Position numbers and translations under genes: made by a program
Source: Ichthyophis bannanicus
Lineage: Eukaryota > Chordata > Amphibia > Gymnophiona > Ichthyophiidae
Direction of reading: 5' to 3'
DNA: 64,000 nt
Assembly: GCA_033557465.1 (NCBI GenBank)
Contig: CM066033.1
Coordinates: 1,306,309,519-1,306,373,518, forward strand
Notes under the pieces: generated by a model
Database searches by the model: none
What the model saw: only the letters and a program-made list of their open reading frames with translations
Told to the model about the DNA's origin: nothing
Part shown: positions 54,917 to 64,000 of the stretch, in pieces
How the letters are laid out: every line of letters begins with the position of its first letter
How positions within the stretch are numbered: the first letter of the stretch is position 1

Positions 54917-57673
54917 ATATTTATTTATTTAACTGCATTTATATACCGCTTTTCACCGGGTCAAAGCGGTGTAACATATAACATGGGGGGGATAGTATTT
55001 TATAGGGTGGGGCCATCACCAGGGACAACAATTAGTGATTTTGGGTGGACATAGACATGTACATTTCTGCTGGGTCTAGGTATTAGATCGTGTGGGTGGG
55101 GTTCTGATCAAAGGTGCTCACGGAATAGGATTGTTTTCAGCTGTTTCTTGAATGATGTGATGTCATCGTTGTTTCTAATGTGGTTTGGTAGAGAGTTCCA
55201 GAGGGATGGGGCATAGAGTTCGAAGGCTCTGTTGCAGGTCCGTTGTGTGGATTTGGTTCTTTTGTGGGGGACGACAATGGAGTTATTGGAGGATTGTCTG
55301 GTTGATCTGTTATGAGATGGGCGAGGCAGAAGGTGGTGGAGTGAGGTGTTCCGCGTTTGGTGGATAGTCTTGTGGATGAGTAGGATCGCTTTGTATTTTA
55401 CTCTTGCTGGAATTGGCAGGAAGTGGAGGTCTCTTAGGATCGGGGTGATGTGATCCCGTTTTTTCGCATTCTGAATAATCCTTGCTGTGGTATTTAAGGC
55501 AGTTCGGAGGGGGATGGTGTGTGAGGCGGGTAATCCATGGTAGATTATGTTGCAGAAATCCAGATGAGGTAGAGTTACCGCTTGCATTACTGTCCTGAAG
55601 TCGTGGGGTTCCAGAAGGGATCGGAGACGTTGCACAGTTTTGGCTTTGTAGAATATTGTTCCAGCGGGTTTGCTGATTTGTTGTTTAAAGGTGAGAGCCT
55701 GATCAATGATCACGCCTAGATACCTTATTTGGGGCTGTATTTGGATTTGTGTGGTTCCCATGTTGAGGTGGGTAGGTGGTTTGAAGTCCTGATCTTTTGT
55801 CACTATAAGGGCTTCGGTTTTCTTCATGTTGATGGATAGGTTGTTCTCTTGTAGCCAGTTGGTTACGTCGTTGAAGCAGGCTGATAGCTGGTCGTTTTTT
55901 GGATTGGTGGTTGTAATCGGTGCGTAGAGCATTATGTCGTCGGCGTATATGTGGAAGTTGATGTTGTGGGTGCGGATGATTGAGCATAGTGGACGGAGGT
56001 ATATATTGAACAGCATGGCTGATAAGGTGGACCCTTGGGGTACTCCTTGATGTTGTTGGTAGGGGGTTGAGGTCTTGGAGAAGGTGCGTATTCGTTGCTG
56101 TCTGTTGGTTAAGTAGGATCTGAACCATTGGAGTACAGTGTCTTTGATTCCAATTGATTGGAGTCTGCTTATGAGGATTTCGTGGGAGATTGTGTCAAAG
56201 GCCGCTGATATATCTAAAAAGATCAGGATGTATCCGGATTGTTTCTCTTGGGTTCCAATGACGAGGGTGTTCATTAGAATGGTCATAAGGGTCTCAACTC
56301 CATGTAGTGGTCGGAATCCATGTTGTTGAGGGTCTAGTATGTCGTTGGTGTCCAGGTGATCTTGAAGCTGACGTTGGACTATCTTTTCCATTATCTTGGT
56401 GGTAAGGGGAAGGCTTGCAACTGGTCTGTAGGAGGTGGGGTCTAGTGGGTCCAGGTTGTTCTTTTTTATTGTTGGTCAAATGATCGATGTCTTGAGGGCG
56501 TCTGGTATGTATCCTTGTTTAAAGGATTCGTTTAGGATGTGGGTTAATGGAGCACTCAGTTCTTCTTTTGTCTTCTTTATCCATTCCGTAGGGCATGGGT
56601 CCAGCAGGGAGGTAGTAGTGTTCAGACAGGAGATGGTGGAAGAGATCTCTTCTTTTGAGGTTTCATTGAATGTACTCCAGGCTGTGTTTATTATGGTGTA
56701 AGGGTTTGTTTTTGCGGCTGTAGTACAGAGGCGAGGTTGTTGGAATTGTTTGTATTGTCGTGCCAGAAGATCCGAGGGGATATCTGGGAGTTGATCAGAA
56801 GTGGTTGGTGCCTTTGTCAGTTTTTTGGCAATTTGGAAGAGTTCTCGAGGTTTGTTTACAGCTGTCGTGATGAGTTTGGTGTGGTAGTTTTTCTTCGCAT
56901 TGTCGGTCTCTGTGTGGTAATTAGTGAGTTCAGAGATGTATTGCTTTTTGTCCATTTCATTTTTGGTTTTCCTCCATTTTCTTTCTGCTCTTCTAAGTTT
57001 TGTTTTTAGTTTGCGGAGGTCAGGGGTGAACCATCGGGCCTTTGCGGAGATGGGTTTGTTGCTGGTTTTGCTTATAGTTGCGCTGGATGCAGAGGAAATT
57101 GTGGTGTTCCAGTTGTTTATGAGGTCATCAAGGTTGTTGGAGTTCGTAAGTAGGTTGGGTAGGGTTAGCGTCAGGAAATCTTCTCTGCCGAATGCTTTGA
57201 ATCTTCTTGTGTGTTGTGTGTTTCCTCTACTTGTGTTTGGTTGATATGCATGAGAGATGTGGATGATGTAGTGGTCTGACCATGGTACTGGTAAGATTGT
57301 TGGACTGCTGCATGAGGAGGCTGTTTTGGAGTTCAGAAATATGAAGTCCAGTGTATTTCCTTTTTCGTGCGTTGGTTCGTTGATGATCTGTGTGAGGTCC
57401 ATTGCGGTCATGGCATTAAGGAATGTTTCTGTTTGTGCGCTTTGGAGGGATGGGAGATTGAAGTCTCCCAAGATGATTGGTTCTTTTGCTGGGTCAATGC
57501 TTTCAGAGATGAGGTGTAGTATCTTTGGAAGGTCGGAGTTTGCGGCGGGAGTTCTGTAGACCAGGCATATTGTGATGTGTTTGTTAGTGAGGGTGAGGAT
57601 GTCTGCTTCATTGGAGGACTCAGCAGCGTGGGTCCGTAGGTGGAGGATGTCTTTCGCGATGATGGCTACGATT
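54917..57673 (-). mobile_element. L2-C: young 5'-truncated L2-type LINE
   Basis: About 2.75 kb, minus strand, 3' tail at the left (complement: AAAGCGGTATATAAATGCAG then (TTAA)(ATAA)n). The 5' edge is in the middle of the endonuclease. The empty copy at 58672-59208 fixes both borders within about 8 bp in an (AT)n tract. Only one in-frame stop interrupts its reading frame, so it is the best-preserved LINE here. Confidence 0.93.
55108..57673 (-). pseudogene. L2-C ORF2: endonuclease, RT and C-terminal region with a single stop
   Basis: The frame runs open from the truncated 5' edge (VAIIAKDILHLR) through CLVYRTPAANSD, IILGDFNLPSLQSA and PWSDHYIIHIS (endonuclease) to a TGA at 56476-56478. The same frame continues after it with PTIKKNNLDPLDPTSYRPVA, QHGFRPLHGVETLM, FLDISAAFDTISHEIL (motif A), HQGVPQGSTLSAMLFNIYL (motif B), FHIYADDIMLYAP (catalytic YADD), IRYLGVIIDQAL and YAPSLWNSLPNHIR, ending at 55108. 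The TGA could be a decayed CGA (Arg). Without the N-terminal endonuclease it cannot retrotranspose alone. Confidence 0.94.
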
Positions 57674-57796
57674 ATTCATGTTAATAAACTTATCTTTTGA
57701 TGTTGACAAATCTTCATATACTTAAGAATGCTAATTCTTCTCCTTGGCGAAATGCAATGTTTTGTCTTTACTCAACGCCCCACTTGGCGCCTATGC

Positions 57797-57825
57797 GTTT
57801 CACTCTCTTATGAGAGTTTCATCAG
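57797..57825 (-). ncRNA. Hammerhead-like ribozyme core in copy A
   Basis: The minus strand reads CTGATGA, an extra A, a 6-bp stem ACTCTC/GAGAGT with an ATAA loop, and GAAAC. CUGAUGA-stem II-GAAA is the conserved hammerhead core, known in PLE terminal repeats. The extra A at stem II and the lack of an obvious cleavage strand leave activity unproved. Confidence 0.4.
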
Positions 57826-58009
57826 GAGATCTGTGTAGAAGCAAAAGTAGCATTATAGATAAAGAGACAAATATCCACTTAGGTTAGCTATTATTTGCGA
57901 TTAGTGGCAGTTCTCATTTAAATTTGTTTATACTGGAGTCAATCTTCAGAACATGCTAGTGGATGGTAAACACAAAACTCACTTTTCCTTGCATTTTTAA
58001 AAGTTATGG

Positions 58010-58330
58010 GGGTCATTTTATACAACGATTAGCGGGGATGTATGTCCGGTTTGGATGTACATTCTCCACTAATCACTTCGGGCCGATTCTGTCCCCAGAG
58101 CTTCCTGCACATACAGAGGAGATGTGCGGGGAGCTCTGGATGGGGGTGGGAGGGGGAGGACTGGAGGAGGAGCATGGACGGAGTGGAGGCGGACCCACAT
58201 CCCCAGATGTATAGGGCCTGTTCTGTCCACAGCCCTGTACGTCCAGGGGGCAAGAATGGCCGGGGAACTTATTCCACCTCAGAGGTGGAATAAGTTCCCC
58301 CCCCCCCCACTGGAGGTGATTGGCACTGGC
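58010..58330. repeat. Palindromic repeat related to the Harbinger-like MITE at 20430
   Basis: GGGGGTCATTTTATACAACG start, ATGTATGTCCGGTTTGGATG, TGTACGTCCAGGGGGCAAG and ATTCCACCTCAGAGGTGGAA. The last is a perfect palindrome, and similar text occurs at 20680-20705. The right end is unclear (C-run at 58298-58310). Confidence 0.55.
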
Positions 58331-58392
58331 AGGCCCCGACAGAAAGGTGAGCAGCAGAAGTCTAAATGCGGTGTGGGGCAGTGGGTCTCCTG

Positions 58393-58500
58393 CAGGGGCG
58401 GCCCAAGGGGGGTGCGGGGCCATGTGCGGAGACTCGGTGCGGGGCCTCATTTGCATATGGGGCCTCATTTGCATAAATATTTGCATAATGTTACCTTACA
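58393..58500 (+). repeat. hAT-type left-end fragment
   Basis: CAGGGGCGGCCCAAGGGGGG is a hAT-like terminus. GGGGCCTCATTTGCATATG is tandemly repeated after it. No right end found. Confidence 0.45.
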
Positions 58501-58671
58501 CTAACTTTTAGTAAACATGCCTCTTAATGAGTGTATGGATAAAGAAAGACTAAAAGATTTCTACATTACTATAATCCAGTGCCAACTGCCAGGCACATTA
58601 GGAACTACTACAAACACTGCCCATTTAGAACCCATTGTAGAGATACAAAAACTATATGTGGTCTTTTTGGA

Positions 58672-59208
58672 GCTATATATGAAATGATATAAGTAAATTG
58701 CTCCACTCTAACTTACAACTAGATCTGAGGTGTTCATGTGGTCATTCCTCATAAAGCTTCTATTACCCAATTTGTAGTCTCAGATTACCACGGCACTGAT
58801 TGTCACAAAATTTAATGAAAATCAACGTGCCTAGAAAACATCAATGACTACTGGGTTCTTTTTTCTTTTTTCGTGATGCTAGTTCACACCCTCTATATTT
58901 CTCTTCCCTTGTGACAAAATATATATATTCATGTTGATTGTTATTTAAGGATACTAATTCTCCTCCTTGATAACAGATGTGTTGTTTTTTCTCAAAATAT
59001 ATATATTCATGTTAATAAACTTATCTTTTGATGTTGACAAATCTTCATATACTTAAGAATGCTAATTCTTCTCCTTGGCGAAATGCAATGTTTTGTCTTT
59101 ACTCAACGCCCCACTTGGCGCCTATGCGTTTCACTCTCTTATGAGAGTTTCATCAGGAGATCTGTGTATAAGCAAAAGTAGCATTATAGATAAAGAGACA
59201 AATATCCA
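58672..59208 (-). repeat. Dispersed repeat, copy B (empty site for L2-C)
   Basis: Same sequence as copy A without the LINE: CTCAAAATATATATATTCATG reads straight through. It confirms the L2-C borders. Copy B also has the hammerhead-like core at 59128-59156. Confidence 0.9.
59128..59156 (-). ncRNA. Hammerhead-like ribozyme core in copy B
   Basis: Identical to 57797-57825, so both copies keep the stem and core. Retention in two copies may reflect recent common origin and not selection. Confidence 0.4.
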
Positions 59209-59923
59209 CTTATATGCCTTGTAGGAATTGGAGAACTCTTTAGACGTTCACGTAGAAAAGGCTTATGTCCTGTATTATAAAAGGAGATAGTAGGGTGTGG
59301 AGAACCCTCACAGCCATGGAAAATGACTGAGGAAGCCTTTTCCAACCATATAGGATAGTCATTAGGGACAAAACCCCATGCTCTCTAGCAAGGGCCCATA
59401 GTAGAAAGCTTCTCTGTAAGATTGCAGAGAGCATTATGCAGGAGAATTGGGAAATAAAACTGGCTGTTGGAAAAGACCAGCTGTATGTCAACCATGCTGC
59501 CAAATCCAAAGGAATTGGAGATGGCAAGAAAAGAAGATAGTGTGATAAGCCTGAAGTGAATAGGATTATCCAAGACAGATGAAAGCACTATCTTGGAATC
59601 ACTACTAAGGCCAGACAGAAAGTAGTGGAAGACAGACTGGAAACTTGTGGAAAAGTACCAGTAGTCCAATCACTGGAACTCCTGCATGAGCAGCTGCTGA
59701 ATAAGACAGCAGATAGAATCTTTTTGTGTAAAACAGAGAGAATAGACAGAATAAGAGGAGAAATTCCTGTCTCTGTCTGATGAGCTGCCCAGACAAAAGA
59801 AGGGAATTCATTCAAGAGAAAAAACTCCACACTAGAAAGGCTAAAGAAGCCCTGCAGTGGCATGGAACCACTCTTTCAGGGGAACCCTGGATAAGAGGGT
59901 AAAGAAAACAGGAGCTGAAGGGT

Positions 59924-59943
59924 GACTTACCATATGGTAAGTC
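59924..59943. repeat. Perfect 20-bp palindrome
   Basis: GACTTACCATATGGTAAGTC equals its own complement. It lies downstream of the DIRS-2 ORF, with no other feature attached. Confidence 0.9.
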
Positions 59944-60203
59944 AGTATAAGGAAAAAATTCATGTTGGAACAGAAAACTATCATGGGATAGTTGTTAAAT
60001 CTCTCTTCTTGGTAGGAAGAAGAGGAGAAACCTGTGACCCATAGACATGAAAATCCTGACAGCTCAGCATGCCTAGGAGCAACTGAATGTCCTGAGAGAA
60101 GGAATCTCTGTGTAGAGTTTTGAATGGAAAAACAGTGAAAAAACGTCTACTGATAAGAAGTCAACTGTAGGTTGTAAACTTCAGGACCCTATGGTTGCTG
60201 TGT

Positions 60204-60300
60204 TTATTCAGCCTGGCTAGAGTTTGAATTCTTCAGACCAGGACGAGTCTTCCCGTGCTTGGGAAGATCTGAATGATGGGCAGGAGAAGAGTAAAACCTC
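60204..60300 (-). other. Basic C-terminal tail of DIRS-2 ORF1
   Basis: The last residues read FYSSPAHHSDLPKHGKTRPG then LKNSNSSQAE. In complete DIRS elements this area is overlapped by the RT ORF; here no overlapping RT frame is visible. Confidence 0.5.
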
Positions 60301-62225
60301 TTTCTCCTAGGGAAAGAAGATTTGGTAGGGCATTTCCTACCTGCTGGGGAAGGAGAAGGCTTAGGATTGCCTTCAGAAACAGGGAAGTCAGTGGAACACT
60401 GAGCAACCTGATGTAAAGACTCCTTATTGAAGAGGTTTTCTCCAGTGCAAGGAGTATTACCCAGTCTTTGCTGTGCCCATTTAGTCAAGTCTGAAGCTTG
60501 GAGCCAGGCTCTACGTCGTGCTCCTATTGCTATAGCAGAGGTTCTGCTAACAGACTCAAAAGAGTCTAGAGAAGCACGAGAAAGAAACCAAGAGATATTT
60601 TGGCTATGACTAAGAAGTGAGGAATAGTCTGCAGCCTTGGGCTCTGATAGAAAAGGAGTCAAAAGAGATAATTTCTTTGTGACCTCCTGAAGGGATAGAC
60701 TCATATAAAAAATATATGAGAGAATCCTTGTTGCCAGCATAGATGTTTGGAAGGTTTGACGTCCAAAGGCATCCAGTGTTCTAGATTCACGACCTGGCGG
60801 GTAAGAAGAATGCTTCTTCTTGCTTTTTGCCTTCCTCATTGCTGATTCCACTACAATGGAATGATGGGGAAGTTGAGTTTTTTGAAACCCTGGAGAGGGG
60901 GGCACCTGATATAGAAGATCAGTTGCTCTAGAAGGTGAGGAAACCCTGAGAGGTGCTTCCCACATTCTTAGAAGATCATCCTGCAAGGAATGATGTAAAG
61001 GAAGCATTATATTTTCCCTTTCTCCAGAACAAGGAGAGCCTTGAGCAGGGTTATAGCCAGGGGTAGGAATAGCAAGGGATGTTGCTATATCCAGGAGAAA
61101 ATTCTGAAAAGAAGGATCTCCAACGGAAACCATCCCTGGACAGGCTAGATTTACAGAACTAGCCTGGGCACCGGAGTAGGCACTTGAGAATGTAGAAGTA
61201 GAAGGTCTCGCCTGATGCAGAAAAGGATCCCTAAGGAATGGATGCTGGTACTGGAGGTCATGACGTGAGACAGTCAGTACTGCATCGTCCATGCCAGGTA
61301 TCGACTCCAAACTAGGTATAGAAAGGAGCGACTGTAGCATGGAAGGAGCTGACCCCGATGCTACTGCAGGTATCGGCACCGATACCGATACCGGTACCGG
61401 TAGCTGTGCCAGAATCGAAGACGATACTGACAGCGAAGCAGACATCGGAGGCTGCTCAAGTGGTACCAAGGAAACCGAAAATCTTTGGTAATTACTCTCG
61501 GTACCAAGCATCCGGAACCGGTAAGCATCGGATCCGAGACGTGTCGGTACCCAGTCTTCCAGACTGGAAATCGATTCCAGACTCGGCATCGAAGGAAGTG
61601 AGTCTATCGATGCATGTCTAGAAGGTACCGATGTCGGTAGTAGTATCGGCGGTGATACCGATACTGGAAAGTCAATCTGGGATGTATCGATCGGTCCCGA
61701 AGGTACCAAGAAAACCAGATGACGATCCCTGGTGAAGAGTGGATCGCTCAACACCAGTGCCGATGCCAGGGTATCGGTACCGCTCGAAGCGGATGCCACC
61801 ACCGAGCATGGCTCAGGTATGTTCTGTGAGGGGTGAGCCTCAGGAACAACCTGAAACCCCTGAAAGACTTTGGAGACCGAAGACTCCCGCCGGGGCTTTG
61901 GAGCCAATGGATCCTTGAGGGCAAGGCCGGAGCCGTCATCATGCTGAGCATGAGACCTACCACTCAAGGATTGGCTAGTCTTAACAGACTGTTTGTGGGT
62001 TACCTGACCCTGTAGAGAAGGAGAAATGGCTGGTGCCCTGCCATTGGAAGGGAACTCGGTATCGAGGAAAACTCGAAAAGGGAAATCTCTTCTCATAACC
62101 TTGTAGCCTAATGGCTCCGGATGGTCAGGACTCAGACAGTTAAGACACCAGGACTTGGAGTCTAAAAACAAAACTGCACTGCCACAGTTAAGGCACTTCT
62201 TAGGAAAAGAAGGAGGCGGCTCCAT
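60204..62225 (-). CDS. DIRS gag-like ORF1, intact (673 aa)
   Basis: An unbroken frame of 673 codons from ATG at 62225. Residues 11-35 form a zinc-knuckle-like CLNC..CLNC..H motif (C11, C14, C27, C30, H35), as at the start of DIRS ORF1 proteins. A Ser/Pro-rich middle follows (about 60-330). The conserved C-terminal region includes PSPGFQKTQLPHHSIVVESA (also in DIRS-1), GRESRTLDAFGRQTFQTSML (about 465-485) and a basic tail RKCPTKSSFPRRKRF. The role in DIRS is inferred as nucleic-acid-binding structural protein. No RT ORF follows. Intactness suggests recent insertion or selection; I cannot tell which. Confidence 0.85.
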   Translation of the reverse strand: MEPPPSFPKKCLNCGSAVLFLDSKSWCLNCLSPDHPEPLGYKVMRRDFPFRVFLDTEFPSNGRAPAISPSLQGQVTHKQSVKTSQSLSGRSHAQHDDGSGLALKDPLAPKPRRESSVSKVFQGFQVVPEAHPSQNIPEPCSVVASASSGTDTLASALVLSDPLFTRDRHLVFLVPSGPIDTSQIDFPVSVSPPILLPTSVPSRHASIDSLPSMPSLESISSLEDWVPTRLGSDAYRFRMLGTESNYQRFSVSLVPLEQPPMSASLSVSSSILAQLPVPVSVSVPIPAVASGSAPSMLQSLLSIPSLESIPGMDDAVLTVSRHDLQYQHPFLRDPFLHQARPSTSTFSSAYSGAQASSVNLACPGMVSVGDPSFQNFLLDIATSLAIPTPGYNPAQGSPCSGERENIMLPLHHSLQDDLLRMWEAPLRVSSPSRATDLLYQVPPSPGFQKTQLPHHSIVVESAMRKAKSKKKHSSYPPGRESRTLDAFGRQTFQTSMLATRILSYIFYMSLSLQEVTKKLSLLTPFLSEPKAADYSSLLSHSQNISWFLSRASLDSFESVSRTSAIAIGARRRAWLQASDLTKWAQQRLGNTPCTGENLFNKESLHQVAQCSTDFPVSEGNPKPSPSPAGRKCPTKSSFPRRKRFYSSPAHHSDLPKHGKTRPGLKNSNSSQAE

Positions 62226-62578
62226 AATGGAGAGGCCTGAAGGCCCAAAAATTTAAAGTGAAACTGAGGGAAAAAATTTCCCTGACTTAAATTGAAAAGA
62301 AAAAAACACCGGCGATACCGGAGGAGTTGGGGAGACAGCCGCGACCACAGGAAAACAAGAATTAAAGAAAAAAATTTTCTGCGGTGACAGGAGGACGTCC
62401 TGCCGGCTCTGCGGAAAAACGAAAACTGAGGAGAGACAGTTGGAAAGGCGGGAAGGCAGCACGCAGGCGCTGAGGGATGCTCCCAAAAGCTTTCTGATTG
62501 GACGCTGGGGAGCGTTCCCGCGCAGGCTCCGTCGTACCAACGTACCCATATGTGAAGACTCATTCCTGCTTGTTCCTG

Positions 62579-62778
62579 GAGATCTACTTTCTTTGTATAG
62601 ATGATTTGCTGCATTAATGTTTTTCACTGCTCTTATACATGCAAATTGTTTGGAACCCATATAACCATCTAGGTTTAGCACCCTTGTTCTATGTAAAATT
62701 TCGTGTTTCATGTTATATGTAAACTGCTCTGAATTTTATGATAGAGTGGTATAAAAAACCCTGTTAAATAAATAAATC
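62579..62778 (+). repeat. L2-type 3' tail next to DIRS-2
   Basis: GTTATATGTAAACTGCTCTG, GATAGAGTGGTATAAAAAAC and (AAAT)n. The DIRS-2 terminal repeat directly abuts this sequence, so DIRS-2 probably inserted in or beside an L2 3' UTR. Confidence 0.6.
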
Positions 62779-63164
62779 CTGTCAGGAGGAGGACTTGTAC
62801 GAAAACCAGACCCATGTTGGTATAGTGCCTGAAATAGCTTCAAGGTGGCCTCAGAGCGCCTCCCAAAAACGTCTAATTAAATATTTCAGGGGCAGAACTA
62901 TTTGTACTGTTCTTTTTCTTTGTGTGTTTTCTACTTTGTTTCAGGAACCACTCAGACACAACAGTCGACAGCAATGAGACACAGCATGCATAAAAGCTTG
63001 AATGGACAGAGAAGGGAATTTTAGAAGGGATGTCCAAGCCAGAACATCTGAAAGAAAGGAGGCACATCCAGGTGCAGAAATGATTTCACAAGCGTGGACA
63101 TGCCTGATATGGATGTCTGCAGGTGCATCTACATAGACATCCCCAAAACCATATTCAGAACCTG
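62779..63164. other. No recognised feature
   Basis: Anonymous sequence. GTCAGGAGGAGGACTTGTAC and the following text carry no motif. Confidence 0.4.
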
Positions 63165-63270
63165 GATATCTAGGATAACCTAATGCTTAGAGCAGTGGAC
63201 TAGGAGCAGGGCAACCAGCGTTCAGATCCCACAGCTGCTATTGATATTGCACTGGGGATGATGGACTGCT
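63165..63270 (+). repeat. SINE 5' fragment
   Basis: ATAACCTAATGCTTAGAGCA and CAGCGTTCAGATCCCACAGC correspond to the tRNA-like head of the SINE family. No tail. Confidence 0.6.
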
Positions 63271-64000
63271 ATTTTCTCTACATCCTCGATGTTTTTTAGC
63301 CAAAAGGAGCACTTTTCAGATGCCTGTTCATGCATGGAGCACATCTAAACTTAGACACAATGGCAGACATCCACGACATTTAATCAGGCAAGGACATCCA
63401 GCTTCCAGGGAATGCCCCAGATATGCCTTCATCACACCCTGCATTCAGACTTGGACATCCTCATGTTGTGGAGGTCACCAGAGTTAGCTTCTAAAATGGC
63501 TCTGGAGAAATCTCTGTGTTTTGGGTGTCTCTATGTCCATGTCATAGTTCTACAGCCAAAATGCTTCCGAAATAAAATTTGGTCACACTTTATTAAGTCT
63601 GTATTGCTGAGAATGAAAATGATGCTTAAAATTATTTAATTATTATTCTAAAAAAAACCAAAGTATGTTTTTCTACAAGAAACTATTAACAAAAAGGATA
63701 AAGCAAATGCCCTAAACTACCAAATATTTAAATATGAAAAAATATATATATATATTTTTGTTGGAGCTTGTGCCATGAAGGAAACCCCTTCTCGCAGCAT
63801 GATACTCCTTTTATTCTATTTTAAAAGGGAACAAACCCTAAACTCTTAAACCCAAAGGACAATAAAATGTTTCCCAGGGAAAAACCATATATGCTGTATG
63901 AAAATGAACTTTAGAAGTACTTAGCTGTCAATGACTGTTCCAATGAACTGCTATCAAAAAAGATCACAAAAGGCTGTCGTTCCTTACAAGCTCTGTCCAA
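63271..64000. other. No recognised feature
   Basis: Anonymous AT-rich sequence to the window end, with an (AT)n tract at 63742-63756. The 75-codon frame at 63412 has no motif. Confidence 0.4.

Larger units (their letters stand above)
54578..57890 (-). repeat. Dispersed repeat, copy A (filled by L2-C)
   Basis: Two blocks, 54578-54916 and 57674-57890, match 58672-59208 almost base for base (AACTTACAACTAGATCTGAG, CATTACCACGG-like text, ACTCAACGCCCCACTTGGCG). L2-C lies between them, at an (AT)n tract. The repeat has an internal diverged duplication (AATATATATATTCATGTT..GAATGCTAATTCTTCTCCTT). On the minus strand the second block carries a hammerhead-like core. Its family is uncertain; PLE-type terminal repeat is my best guess. 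Confidence 0.72.
59230..62583 (-). mobile_element. DIRS-2: 5' part of a DIRS-type element
   Basis: The left terminal repeat on the minus strand (62583-62530) reads TCTCCAGGAACAAGCAGGAA and TCTTCACATATGGGTACG, matching the DIRS-1 right-end repeat TTCTCCATGGACAAGCATGA..CACATATGGGTG. A complete ORF1 follows (60204-62225). No RT, RNase H or recombinase motif is found between 60203 and 59230, so the element is 3'-truncated, internally deleted or recombined. The 3' limit is set only by repeat copy B. Confidence 0.8.

Noticed and set aside
59240..59863. DIRS-2 RT or recombinase on the minus strand
   Set aside because: The short Ser/Leu-rich frames have none of the YLDD, RNase H or recombinase motifs.
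60204..62225. A 673-aa host gene
   Set aside because: The CCCC-H start, the block shared with DIRS-1 and the adjacent DIRS terminal repeat identify a retroelement gag-like ORF.

Overview
The window is a vertebrate chromosome segment built almost entirely of transposable elements. I found no convincing host exon, rRNA, tRNA gene, CRISPR array or prokaryotic signal. It carries L2-, CR1-, RTE- and R4/Dong-type LINEs, Penelope-like elements (PLEs), DIRS tyrosine-recombinase retroelements, Tc1 and hAT DNA transposons, and tRNA-derived SINEs. Abundant DIRS plus PLE argues against a mammal or bird. A large-genome amphibian (for example a caecilian) or a non-avian reptile fits best; this is inference, not an identification.

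Layout. 1-10.5 kb is one plus-strand L2 element (L2-A) split by four later insertions: a minus-strand L2 (L2-B, about 1.39-4.87 kb), a PLE with a GIY-YIG endonuclease remnant (6736-8806), a small inverted-repeat PLE copy (8851-9404) and a 348-bp hAT MITE (9680-10027). 10.5-18 kb holds SINEs, a hAT element inside a SINE, an RTE fragment and a foldback repeat. 18.2-25.1 kb is one minus-strand CR1 (CR1-A) broken by a hAT element, a Harbinger-like MITE, an L2 tail and an L2 fragment (L2-D) that itself contains a 129-bp MITE. 26.4-27.1 kb is a third inverted-repeat PLE copy. 27.2-28.8 kb is an R4/Dong-type LINE remnant. 29-34.9 kb is mostly anonymous sequence with SINEs and a second copy of the 348-bp MITE. 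34.9-40.9 kb is a decayed DIRS element (DIRS-1) with recognisable gag, RT/RNase H and recombinase remnants and both inverted ends. 41.5-47.2 kb is a Tc1 element split by two CR1 copies. 49.8-50.2 kb is a duplicated polypurine tract. 52.1-54.2 kb is a hAT-like element with a G-rich minisatellite. 54.6-59.2 kb has two copies of one repeat, one of them filled by a young L2 (L2-C), so the other is its empty-site reference. 59.2-62.6 kb holds the 5' part of a second DIRS (DIRS-2) with an intact 673-codon gag-like ORF.

The elements do not form a pathway. Their nesting order, target-site duplications (TSDs) and shared tails give a relative history. The best signals are three PLE copies in inverted arrangement with 13-15 bp TSDs and one-sided tails, hammerhead-like motifs in PLE-type repeats, hAT elements that combine a GC-rich palindrome with a G-rich minisatellite, and the one intact DIRS gag ORF. 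Most coordinates of element edges are by eye; those backed by TSDs or an empty site are stated as such.
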